A DNA stretch of 37,730 bases from Candidatus Eiseniibacteriota bacterium (GTDB lineage Bacteria; Eisenbacteria; RBG-16-71-46). The position numbers were made by a program, and so were the translations under genes. The stretch is from positions 1 through 37,730 of the forward strand of contig VBOY01000014.1 of NCBI GenBank assembly GCA_005893295.1. Reading direction: 5' to 3'. A model generated the notes under the pieces. The model was given only the letters and a program-made list of their open reading frames with translations, searched no databases and was not told where the DNA came from. Every line of letters starts with the position of its first letter. The first letter of the stretch is position 1. Shown one piece after another: positions 26,624-34,084 of this stretch.

Positions 26624-27550
26624 ATGACCCTTCCCGCGAAATTGCGACTCGGTGTCCGGACCGGCCGCCTGGCGGCGGCGTTGGCTCACGAGGTCAAGGA
26701 AGCCTTGGAGCAAGCGCATCCGCACATGGCGGTGGAGATCGTCAAGCTCGCCTCCGCGGGAGATCACGTACACGACGGGCCCCAGCGCGGAGCGGCCTTC
26801 ACGCGCGAGCTCGACCAGGCGCTCGCCGGCGACCGGATCGATGCCGCGCTTCACGACCTGCCCGACTTGCCGCTGGTAAGGCCCGATGCGCTGGTGATCG
26901 TCGCCGTCCCACGCCGACGTCACCCCTTCGACGTCCTGCTCACCGCGGACGGCCGCATCCTGGACGAGCTGGAGCCCGGCGAGCGGATCGCCGCTTCGAG
27001 TGCCGCCCGCATGGCCCAGATGCTGGGGTATCGCGACGACCTCAAGGTGATGCGCGCCCTGGGCAGCCTCGACACCCACTGGCAGCAGCTCGCCGATGGT
27101 CAGTTCGAGGGCCTGGTGATGGCTGCGACCGACGCCGAACGGCTCGGCTGGCACGACCGGGTGAGCGAGATCTTCACCACCGAGGTCTGCATCCCGGTTC
27201 CGGGCCAAGGGGCGCTCGCCCTCGAGGCCCTGTCGAGCCGCAAGGACGTGATCGCGGCACTCAAGGGGCTCGACGACGAAGCCTCCCGCCACGCGGTGAC
27301 CGCGGAGCGCGCATGGCTCAACGAGCTGGGGGGCGAGGACGATCTGCCCGCCGGGGCGCTGGCCAACGTGGTGGGAGGGCGGCTGGTGATCGAAGCGGTG
27401 GTGGTGAGCCGAGACGGCATGGAAGTCGTGCGCGAGGAAATCGAGGGGCCGGCAACGAGCGCCGAAGCGCTGGGAGCCAAGCTGGCGGTGCGCATGCTTG
27501 AGCGTGGCGCCCAGGACATCCTCGAAGCGACGGCCGGTGGGTCGGGATGA
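26624..27550 (+). CDS. HemC-like (hydroxymethylbilane synthase family) protein lacking cofactor cysteine
   Basis: A 308-residue protein with the fold landmarks of porphobilinogen deaminase along its whole length: LRLGVRTGRLAAALAHEV, RELDQALAGDRIDAALHDLPDLP, RIAASSAARMAQM, LGSLDTHWQQLADGQFEGLV, PVPGQGALALEAL and AERAWLNELGGEDDLPAGA. Key residues differ. The cysteine that holds the dipyrromethane cofactor (C242 in E. coli) is E238. The arginines equivalent to R131, R149 and R155 are A128, L146 and H152, and K83 is P80. The arginine near R11 (R12), the catalytic aspartate (D81) and R129 remain. It probably cannot build hydroxymethylbilane; it is a divergent paralogue, perhaps a binding protein. 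GAGGAG precedes the ATG; the end overlaps the TPR lipoprotein gene (ATGA). No other haem gene is nearby. Confidence 0.8.
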   Translation: MTLPAKLRLGVRTGRLAAALAHEVKEALEQAHPHMAVEIVKLASAGDHVHDGPQRGAAFTRELDQALAGDRIDAALHDLPDLPLVRPDALVIVAVPRRRHPFDVLLTADGRILDELEPGERIAASSAARMAQMLGYRDDLKVMRALGSLDTHWQQLADGQFEGLVMAATDAERLGWHDRVSEIFTTEVCIPVPGQGALALEALSSRKDVIAALKGLDDEASRHAVTAERAWLNELGGEDDLPAGALANVVGGRLVIEAVVVSRDGMEVVREEIEGPATSAEALGAKLAVRMLERGAQDILEATAGGSG

Positions 27551-27912
27551 GGGCGGCGAAGCGGGGCTCGCTCGCGACGTCCGGGCGCCGGCGCGGGCTC
27601 GGGGTGGTCGCGGCCATGACGCTCCTGCTCGTTTCCGGATGTGGAGCGAAGCCCAAGAACCCGGACCCGGGAGCGAGCCGGCCGTCCCAGACGCGCTCCC
27701 AGGCGCTCATCGATGCCGGGAACCAGGCCTATCGTGACGGCAATTACAGCTTGGCCGCGCGGCGCTACGCCGCGGCCACCGAGGTCAAGAGCGACGACCC
27801 GGCCGCCTACTACGGGCTCGGCATGGCGCTCGCCAAGCTGGGGCGCGACGAGGAGGCCCGCGTCGCCTACGCGCGGGCGCGCGAGCTGGCACGCAGTCAC
27901 AAGGGGCCCTGA
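27547..27912 (+). CDS. Small TPR-repeat lipoprotein
   Basis: A 121-residue protein with a lipoprotein signal: a basic N-terminus (MRAAKRGS..RRRG), a hydrophobic stretch VVAAMTLLL and a lipobox LVSGC with the acylated cysteine at residue 32. The mature part has about two tetratricopeptide-like repeats (ALIDAGNQAYRDGNYSLAA, AAYYGLGMALAKLGRDEEA). TPR lipoproteins act as scaffolds at the envelope. It overlaps the HemC-like gene by ATGA, so the two are translationally coupled, and it sits 40 bases before serS. Membrane side cannot be decided from sequence. The partner is unknown. Confidence 0.8.
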   Translation: MRAAKRGSLATSGRRRGLGVVAAMTLLLVSGCGAKPKNPDPGASRPSQTRSQALIDAGNQAYRDGNYSLAARRYAAATEVKSDDPAAYYGLGMALAKLGRDEEARVAYARARELARSHKGP

Positions 27913-27952
27913 GACAGGGCTCGCGTCACCCCGCCGGCCGTAGACACGAGCC

Positions 27953-29233
27953 ATGCACGATCTCAAGTTCCTGCGACAGAATCGCGAGCGCGTCGAAGCC
28001 GGCGTGGCCCTGAAGGGCATGGCGGTCGATCTCGCCCGCTTCTACGCGATCGAGGAGCGCAGGCTCTCGGTGCTCCACCAGACCGAGGAGCTGAAGGCCC
28101 GTCGCAACGCGGCGAGCGAGGAGATCGCGCGACGCAAGAGGGCGGGCGAGAACGCCGCGGCCGACATCCAGGCGATGCGTCAGGTGGGAGACGAGATCAA
28201 GAGCCTGGATGCCGAGCTCAAGCGGCTCGAGGAGGAGAGCGAGGCGCTGGCGGCCTGGATCCCGAACCTCCCGCACGCCTCGGTACCGCCCGGGAGCGGG
28301 GCCGAGCAGAACCAGGTGGTGCACTCCTTTGGGGAACCCCGGCGCTTCGATTTCGCTCCGCGCCCGCACTGGGAGATCGCGAGCGGTCTCAAGCTGCTCG
28401 ATTTCGAGCGCGCCGCCAAGATCGCGGGCTCGGGGTTCTTGCTGTTTACCGGACGCGGGGCGCGTCTCGAGCGCGGGCTCATCCAGTTCATGCTCGATCT
28501 CCACACCCGCCGCCACGGCTACACCGAGGTCGCGCCGCCACACGTCGTGCGGCGCGCGGCGCTGTTCGGGACCGGGCAGCTCCCCAAGCTCGAAGACGAC
28601 ATGTACCTGATCGGTGAAGACGATCTGTTCCTCAATCCGACCGCCGAAGTGCCGGTGACCAACATCTACCGTGACGAGATCCTCGAGCCTGGCATGGTCC
28701 CCGCCTATCTCACCTCCTATTGCGCCTCCTACCGCCGCGAGGCCGGCACCTGGGGCAAGGACACGCGGGGGATGGTGCGCGTACACCAATTCGACAAGGT
28801 CGAGCTGGTGAAGATCGTGCCGCCCGAGACGAGCTACGACGAGCACGAAACCCTGGCGCGCGACGTGTCGAGCGTCTTCGAGGCTCTCGAGCTGCCGTAC
28901 CGGGTGATGCTGCTGTGCAGCGGCGACCTCAGCTTCGCGGCCGCCAAGTGCTACGACTTCGAAGTCTGGTCGCCGGGCGTCGAGGCGTGGCTCGAGTGCT
29001 CGTCGTGCTCGAACTTCCAGGATTTCCAGGCGCGCCGCATGGGAATGCGCTTCCGCCGCGAGCCGGGCGCCAAGGCCGAGCACCCTCACACGCTCAACGC
29101 CTCGGGCGTCGCGCTGCCGCGTACCTTCGCAGCGCTGCTCGAGAACCACCAGACGGCCTCGGGCGGCGTGCGGATCCCGGCGGCGCTGCGTCCCTACCTC
29201 GATGGTCTCGAGGAGATCGCCCCCGAGGGGTAG
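27953..29233 (+). CDS. serS: Seryl-tRNA synthetase
   Basis: A 426-residue class II synthetase that charges tRNA-Ser. An N-terminal helical coiled-coil arm (about 1-105, LKFLRQNRERVEAGV to LEEESEALA) binds the tRNA long arm. The catalytic domain contains TAEVPVTN, motif 2 SYRREAGTWGKDTRGMVRVH, and motif 3 HTLNASGVALPRTFAALLEN. Length is normal. The stop is followed after three bases by the GTG of the sensor kinase gene, so the two are co-transcribed. Confidence 0.97.
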   Translation: MHDLKFLRQNRERVEAGVALKGMAVDLARFYAIEERRLSVLHQTEELKARRNAASEEIARRKRAGENAAADIQAMRQVGDEIKSLDAELKRLEEESEALAAWIPNLPHASVPPGSGAEQNQVVHSFGEPRRFDFAPRPHWEIASGLKLLDFERAAKIAGSGFLLFTGRGARLERGLIQFMLDLHTRRHGYTEVAPPHVVRRAALFGTGQLPKLEDDMYLIGEDDLFLNPTAEVPVTNIYRDEILEPGMVPAYLTSYCASYRREAGTWGKDTRGMVRVHQFDKVELVKIVPPETSYDEHETLARDVSSVFEALELPYRVMLLCSGDLSFAAAKCYDFEVWSPGVEAWLECSSCSNFQDFQARRMGMRFRREPGAKAEHPHTLNASGVALPRTFAALLENHQTASGGVRIPAALRPYLDGLEEIAPEG

Positions 29234-29236
29234 ACG

Positions 29237-30571
29237 GTGGCCCGCCTCGAGTCGACATCGCCCGGCGCCGCGGCGCCCGAGCCGCAGCGGCAAGCCATCG
29301 CTACGCGCGCGCTGTCGCGCTCGGAGCTGATCCAGGCGTCGCTGTTCTTCGGCGCGAGCCTGCTGGTGGCGGGGGTGTTCGTGTTCACGAACCAGGTGAT
29401 CACGCGGCTCTCCGACGAGATCACCGCCACCTCCCGCGTGCTGGCGCGCTTCTGCGCACAGGCCTCGTTTCCGGCGGTGCGCGACCCCGAGCTGGGGCGC
29501 ATCCTGGTTCAGGTGATCTCGAACGTGGACTTTCCGATCGTGATCTCCGACACGCTCTCGATGCCGCGCGCGTGGCGCAAGCTGGAGGTCGACGAATCGC
29601 TGGTGCCGGACGCCGCGATCGACAGCCTGGTCGAGGGACGACCGATCGCACCGGTGATTCGGGCTCGCATCGAACGGGTGCGCGCGGCGATGGCGCGGCT
29701 CGACCGCTTGAACCCACCGATCCCGATGATTCGGCCGGTGACCGGCGAACGGCTCGGCTCGGTGCACTATGGTGACCCGGCGGTGCTCGAGCGCTTGCGC
29801 TGGATGCCGTACCTGTCGGGAGGCGGCATGGTGGTGCTCCTCTCGCTCGGCGTGTGGGGGCTGGCCGGGATCCGCCGCGCCGAACGTCGCACGATCTGGG
29901 TCGGGATGGCGCGCGAGACCGCCCACCAGCTCGGGACGCCACTCTCCTCGCTGATGGGCTGGATCGAGCTGCTGCGCGCCCACGCGTCGAAACCGACCGC
30001 CGACGAGGTGCGCATGCCGCGCGCCGAGCTCGAGGAGACGCTGGGAGAGATGGAGCGCGACGTCGAGCGCCTGACCAAGGTCGCGCAACGCTTCAGCCAC
30101 GTCGGCTCCGCGCCCGACCTGGCGCTCCAGGACGTGCGTCCGGTGGTGCGCGGGGCGGTGGACTACGTGCGGCGCCGCCTGCCGCAGGGCGAGGGCGAGA
30201 TCGTGATTCTCGAGCGCTACCAGGAGGTGCCGCCCGTCAATCTCGGGCGTGAGTTGCTCGCGTGGGCGGTCGAGAACCTCCTGACCAACGCGGTCTCGGC
30301 GATCGAGCGTCGTCCCGGTAGGATCGAGGTGGTGGTCGAGCCGGGGGAGGGAGGCAAGGTACACGTGATCGTCACCGACAACGGGCGCGGCATGAGCCCG
30401 CCCGAGCAACGGCGGGCCTTCGAGCCCGGCTACACGACCAAGCGCCGGGGCTGGGGCCTGGGACTGGCGCTCGCGCGCCGCGCGGTCGAGGAGTACCACC
30501 GGGGTCGCCTCTACATTCGGCGCAGTGTGCCGGGCGAAGGCACGACCCTGGTGATCGAGCTGCCGGTCTAG
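29237..30571 (+). CDS. Sensor histidine kinase, PorY-like
   Basis: A 444-residue membrane histidine kinase. Two membrane segments (about 31-52 and 190-212) bracket a periplasmic domain of about 135 residues. The H-box is WVGMARETAHQLGTPLSS with the phospho-acceptor H230; the ATPase domain has ENLLTNAVSAI (N box), VTDNGRGM (G1) and GWGLGLALARRAVEEYH (G2). The ETAHQLGTPLSSLMGW form of the H-box resembles PorY-type kinases of Bacteroidota. The start is GTG, three bases after serS. It immediately precedes a PorX-like regulator gene, the obvious partner. The signal sensed is unknown. Confidence 0.9.
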   Translation: MARLESTSPGAAAPEPQRQAIATRALSRSELIQASLFFGASLLVAGVFVFTNQVITRLSDEITATSRVLARFCAQASFPAVRDPELGRILVQVISNVDFPIVISDTLSMPRAWRKLEVDESLVPDAAIDSLVEGRPIAPVIRARIERVRAAMARLDRLNPPIPMIRPVTGERLGSVHYGDPAVLERLRWMPYLSGGGMVVLLSLGVWGLAGIRRAERRTIWVGMARETAHQLGTPLSSLMGWIELLRAHASKPTADEVRMPRAELEETLGEMERDVERLTKVAQRFSHVGSAPDLALQDVRPVVRGAVDYVRRRLPQGEGEIVILERYQEVPPVNLGRELLAWAVENLLTNAVSAIERRPGRIEVVVEPGEGGKVHVIVTDNGRGMSPPEQRRAFEPGYTTKRRGWGLGLALARRAVEEYHRGRLYIRRSVPGEGTTLVIELPV

Positions 30572-30587
30572 CGCCGTCCGCCCCGCG

Positions 30588-30616
30588 TTGGCGGCCCATC
30601 GGCCCAGGGTTATCAT
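30588..30616 (+). promoter_or_regulatory. Candidate promoter of the porX-like gene
   Basis: TTGGCG (30588-30593) and TATCAT (30611-30616) have a 17-base spacer, with four and five consensus matches. It lies in the 113-base gap between the kinase and the regulator and would allow porX-tsaE-tsaB transcription independent of the kinase gene. Confidence 0.5.
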
Positions 30617-30684
30617 GGGGCGAGGGCCGATGCGGCGGCTTCGCCCTCCGTGAATCCTCCCGCCCGTGAGCCTTACCCGATCCC

Positions 30685-32256
30685 ATGCCCGACGAGAGCC
30701 GACGCAAGATCCTGTGGGCCGACGACGAGATTGATCTCCTGCGGCCCCACATCAAGTTTCTGGAGCAAAGGGGCTTTGCCGTGACGGCGGTGCCGAACGG
30801 CGAAGACGCGCTGGCCGCGCTCGGTCGCGACCGCTACGACGTGGTGTTGCTCGACGAGATGATGCCCGGGCTCGGCGGGCTCGCCACGCTCGACGCGATC
30901 CAGTCGCGCGAGCTAGCGGTGCCGGTGATCCTGGTCACCAAGAGCGAAGAAGAGCGGCTCATGGAAGAGGCGATCGGCAAGCGGATCACCGACTACCTGA
31001 TCAAGCCGGTGAATCCATCGCAAGTCTTCCTGGCATGCAAGCGGGTGTTCGATGCCGAGCGGCTCCAAGAGTCGCAGCGCGCCCGCGACTACGTGGGCGA
31101 GATGCAGCGCTGGCAATCGCTCGATCGGCGGCGGCTCGACTGGGAGGCCTGGGTGGAGCTGGCCGTGGACGTGGCGCGCTGGGACGTGCGCTTCGATCAA
31201 CTTCCGGAGGAAGGGCTGCAAGGCGCGCACGGAGACTTCCGGCGCGGACTCAACCTCGATTTCGGCCGCTTCATCGAGGAGCACTACGCCGCCTGGGTGC
31301 ATGACGCCCAGGATCGCCCTCTGCTCTCCCACGAGGTGGTGCGCAGGGCGGTGGTGCCGCAGCTCGCCGCCGGACGGCGCGTGGTATTCGTCGTCGTCGA
31401 CTGCATGCGGATCGATCAGTGGCTCACGCTGGAGCCGCTGCTCGAGGAGCTGTTCGAGGTCGAGCGGGCTTATTACTGCTCGATCTTGCCGACCGCGACG
31501 CCGTACGCGCGCAACGCGATATTCTCGGGGCTGCTGCCCGACGATCTGGAGCGCAGCCATCCCGACCTGTGGCAGGAAAGCGGCAACGACGAGCGTTCCA
31601 AGAACCGTCACGAGGGCGAGCTGCTGGATCGGCAGCTCGCACGGCTCGCCGCCACGCCATCGCGGGCGACCAAGTACTTCAAGGTGCTGGACGCCGAGGA
31701 GTCGCTGCAGGTGCGCCGGCAAGTCCACTCCTTCGTCGGACTCGGGCTGGTGAGCCTGGTGTTCAACTTTCTCGACATTCTGGCGCACGGGCGCTCGGAG
31801 AACGAGATCCTCCAGCAGCTGGCGCCCGACGAAGCGGCGCTGCGTACGATCACGCGAGCATGGTTCACGCACAGCTCGCTCTACGAGATCTTCCGCGGCC
31901 TCGCGTCCCAGGACGCGGTCGTAATCCTGACCACCGACCACGGCGCGGTGCTGGCGCGGCGCGCCGCGCTGGTGCGCGGGGATCGCGAGACCTCGACCAG
32001 CCTGCGCTACAAGTTCGGCCGCAACGTGAACGCCGATCCGAAGCAGGCCTTGATCCTGCGCGATCCGGAAACCTACCGGCTTCCCGGCGAGGGCGCGGTC
32101 AAGAACTATGTCTTGGCGCGCGAAGATTTCTACTTCGTCTACCCCACGCGATTCCACGAGTACGAACGGCACTACCGCGGATCGCTCCAGCACGGCGGCA
32201 TCTCGATCGAGGAAATGATCCTGCCGCTCGTGACCCTGACGCCGCGGGCGCGATGA
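30685..32256 (+). CDS. porX: PorX-like response regulator with PglZ (alkaline-phosphatase-like) output domain
   Basis: A 523-residue protein. Residues 1-125 form a receiver domain with the phosphorylated aspartate D57 in VVLLDEMMPG and the switch lysine in VTKSEEE. After a helical linker comes a PglZ domain of the alkaline-phosphatase superfamily (about 200-520): VVFVVVDCMRIDQW, SILPTATPYARNAIFSGLLP, TTDHGAV and HYRGSLQHGGISIEEMILP. This layout matches PorX of Porphyromonas gingivalis, a regulator of type IX secretion whose PglZ domain is a zinc-dependent phosphodiesterase. No T9SS structural gene is in the window, so the regulon here is open. It overlaps tsaE (ATGA), the same order as in many Bacteroidota. 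Confidence 0.9.
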   Translation: MPDESRRKILWADDEIDLLRPHIKFLEQRGFAVTAVPNGEDALAALGRDRYDVVLLDEMMPGLGGLATLDAIQSRELAVPVILVTKSEEERLMEEAIGKRITDYLIKPVNPSQVFLACKRVFDAERLQESQRARDYVGEMQRWQSLDRRRLDWEAWVELAVDVARWDVRFDQLPEEGLQGAHGDFRRGLNLDFGRFIEEHYAAWVHDAQDRPLLSHEVVRRAVVPQLAAGRRVVFVVVDCMRIDQWLTLEPLLEELFEVERAYYCSILPTATPYARNAIFSGLLPDDLERSHPDLWQESGNDERSKNRHEGELLDRQLARLAATPSRATKYFKVLDAEESLQVRRQVHSFVGLGLVSLVFNFLDILAHGRSENEILQQLAPDEAALRTITRAWFTHSSLYEIFRGLASQDAVVILTTDHGAVLARRAALVRGDRETSTSLRYKFGRNVNADPKQALILRDPETYRLPGEGAVKNYVLAREDFYFVYPTRFHEYERHYRGSLQHGGISIEEMILPLVTLTPRAR

Positions 32257-32759
32257 CCGGGATAGAGGCAGGCCAGACGCCCGCGCGGATCGCGCGTGCG
32301 GAGGCCGAGACGCGGCGGCTCGGCGAGCTCTTGGCGCCCCATTTGGCGCTCGGCGACGTGGTGGCGCTCATGGGACCCCTCGGCGCCGGCAAGACCTGCT
32401 TCGTCGCGGGCCTCGCCCATGGGCTCGGGTACGGGTCGCGCGTGCGCAGCCCCTCGTTCTCGCTGGTGAACGAGTACACGGGCCGCATCCTGCTGGTCCA
32501 CCTCGACCTCTACCGCTTGGCCGCGGGCGAAGTGGAGTCGCTCGGCCTCGAGGAGTATCTCGAGCGCGGGGCGCTGGCGGTCGAGTGGGGCGAACGACTG
32601 CCGGCGCGTTGGCGGGGGGACGCGCTCGAGCTGTCGTTCGAGATCGTGGGCCAAGCGCGGCGGATCCGCGCCACCGCCCAGTCCGGCCGCGGAATCGAGC
32701 TGTGCTCGGCGCTGGGTGCGGCATTCGATCTGGCGAAGGCCGAAGCGGAGGAGCCATGA
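32253..32759 (+). CDS. tsaE: tRNA threonylcarbamoyladenosine biosynthesis ATPase TsaE
   Basis: A 168-residue ATPase that supports the TsaB-TsaD complex in making t6A37 of tRNAs that read ANN codons. Walker A is GPLGAGKT (41-48); other family segments are SPSFSLVNEY, VHLDLYRL and AVEWGERLP. Length is typical. The start overlaps the porX stop (ATGA) and the stop overlaps the tsaB start (ATGA). Adjacency to tsaB agrees with the assigned role; tsaD and tsaC are not in this window. Confidence 0.95.
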   Translation: MTGIEAGQTPARIARAEAETRRLGELLAPHLALGDVVALMGPLGAGKTCFVAGLAHGLGYGSRVRSPSFSLVNEYTGRILLVHLDLYRLAAGEVESLGLEEYLERGALAVEWGERLPARWRGDALELSFEIVGQARRIRATAQSGRGIELCSALGAAFDLAKAEAEEP

Positions 32760-33934
32760 CGGGCCTGTCGATCGAGGCCGCCACCTCGCGGGTCGAGATC
32801 GCGGTGCGCGGCGACGACGGGCTGCGCGCGCACGAGATCGAGGAGGTCGGCCACGGGCACACGCGCCGCCTGACCGCATTGATCGCGCGCGCCCTCGGGC
32901 GCGCCGAGGTGCGCCCCACCCAGCTCTCCTGGGTGGCGGCCGACCTCGGTCCGGGCTCGTTCACCGGCGTGCGCGTGGGGCTCGCCACCGCGCGCGCCCT
33001 CGCCCTCGCCTCGGGCGCACGCGTGCGCGGGGCGTCCTCGCTCGCGGCCCTGGCCGGCTCCACCAGCGCCCGCCGCGCGCTGATCTGCCCGCTCGTGCCA
33101 GCCGGAAGACTCGACGCGTACGCCGGCTTCTTTCGCGCCGATGCGCGCGGCGCCGTGAGCTTGCTGGCCGCGCCCCGCGTCGGCCCGCTCGCGACCATCG
33201 TTCAGGCGATCCGCGAGGCGTTCGCGGCCGCGGGAACCGCGAACGTCCGCATCGTGGGGCCGGGGGTGCCCCGCTGGCGCGAAGCGCTCGAGCGGTCGTT
33301 TCCGGGCGCGACGAGCCCCGAGTGGCGTTTCGAAGGTCTCTCGGCCCTGGATCTGGCGGCGGCGGCGCTGTCGCCGCGCGGTCCGGCGGCGGGGTTGCCC
33401 GCCCCGGGCGACGAGACGCAGCCCCTCTACGTGCGGTCGGCCCAAGCCGAGGAGCGGGTGCGCCATCGCGCGTCGGCGGCCGAGGCGCCCGTGGCATTGC
33501 GCCCGTTTCGCGTCGACGACGTGCCGGCGGCGGCGGTGATCGAGCGTCGCGTCTTCAGCGACCCATGGCCGGAGTCCTTCTTTCGCGGCGAGCTCGGACA
33601 CCCGCAGGTGTATGCACGTGTGGCCGAGCGCGGCGGGCGGCTCGCCGGTTACAGCGTCGCGTGGTTGGCCGCGGCCGGCGGCCACTTGGGGAATCTGGCG
33701 GTGACACCCGAGGAGCGGCGGCGCGGCGTGGCGCGGGCGCTGGTCGAGGATCTGCTGGCGCGCGCGCGCGCGCTCAAGACGGAGAGCCTGTCGCTCGAAG
33801 TGCGGGTTTCGAACTTCGCCGCCCAGGCACTCTACCGCACGCACGGATTTCGTCTGGCCGGCCTTCGGCGCGGGTATTATCGTGACACCGGTGAAGATGC
33901 GCTCGTCATGGAGTGGCGCCCCAAGGGCGCCTAG
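32756..33934 (+). CDS. tsaB: TsaB-RimI fusion protein
   Basis: A 392-residue fusion. Residues 1 to about 225 are TsaB, the inactive ASKHA-fold partner of TsaD (LSIEAATSRVEIAV, DLGPGSFTGVRVGLATARAL). Residues about 245-392 are a GNAT acetyltransferase of the RimI type (LRPFRVDDVPAAAVIERRVFSDPWPESFF, LGNLAVTPEERRRGVARALVEDLL, VSNFAAQALYRTHGFRLAGLRRGYY), which acetylates the N-terminus of ribosomal protein bS18. Such fusions occur in several bacterial groups and reflect the frequent tsaB-rimI adjacency. The two domains are joined by a Pro/Ala-rich linker. The stop TAG (33932-33934) lies inside the left end of the palindromic element that follows. Confidence 0.92.
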   Translation: MTGLSIEAATSRVEIAVRGDDGLRAHEIEEVGHGHTRRLTALIARALGRAEVRPTQLSWVAADLGPGSFTGVRVGLATARALALASGARVRGASSLAALAGSTSARRALICPLVPAGRLDAYAGFFRADARGAVSLLAAPRVGPLATIVQAIREAFAAAGTANVRIVGPGVPRWREALERSFPGATSPEWRFEGLSALDLAAAALSPRGPAAGLPAPGDETQPLYVRSAQAEERVRHRASAAEAPVALRPFRVDDVPAAAVIERRVFSDPWPESFFRGELGHPQVYARVAERGGRLAGYSVAWLAAAGGHLGNLAVTPEERRRGVARALVEDLLARARALKTESLSLEVRVSNFAAQALYRTHGFRLAGLRRGYYRDTGEDALVMEWRPKGA

Positions 33935-34058
33935 GCTCCGCTTGAAAAGGCGAGGACAAGGCGTGCGAGGGAGCGAGGAACGAATCGTATCTGCAAGATA
34001 CGTCGCAGTGACAAGCGACCGAGCCAACGCAGTGATCGGGTTTTCAAACGGAGCCTAG
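33931..34058. repeat. 128-bp imperfect palindromic element between tsaB-rimI and accD
   Basis: The ends, 33931-33948 and 34041-34058, are complementary at 17 of 18 positions. A perfect 7-bp stem CGTATCT/AGATACG with a three-base loop (33986-34002) sits exactly at the centre. CTAG or CCTAGG occurs at both outer edges, so a target duplication is possible. The arms between are only partly complementary. The element fills nearly the whole gap and resembles extragenic palindromic repeats or a miniature transposon; it includes the tsaB-rimI stop codon. Confidence 0.85.
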
Positions 34059-34084
34059 GACCACGGTGCGAGGGCGCTGAACCC

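Noticed and set aside
26624-27550. Annotation as functional porphobilinogen deaminase (hemC)
   Set aside because: The cofactor cysteine and several substrate-binding arginines are absent, so the plain name would mislead.
27926-30616. 896-codon open frame on the minus strand opposite serS and the kinase gene
   Set aside because: It is antisense to two well-supported genes and has His/Arg/Asp-rich composition typical of GC-driven shadow frames; no domain is recognisable.
32510-34027. 505-codon minus-strand frame through tsaB-rimI whose start lies in the palindromic element
   Set aside because: Its N-terminus is a translation of the repeat and the rest is antisense to TsaB-RimI; such frames are commonly over-annotated.
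33931-34058. Rho-independent terminator
   Set aside because: The outer stem encloses 92 bases and no T-run follows, so it is not a simple terminator; the central 7-bp hairpin also lacks a T-tract.
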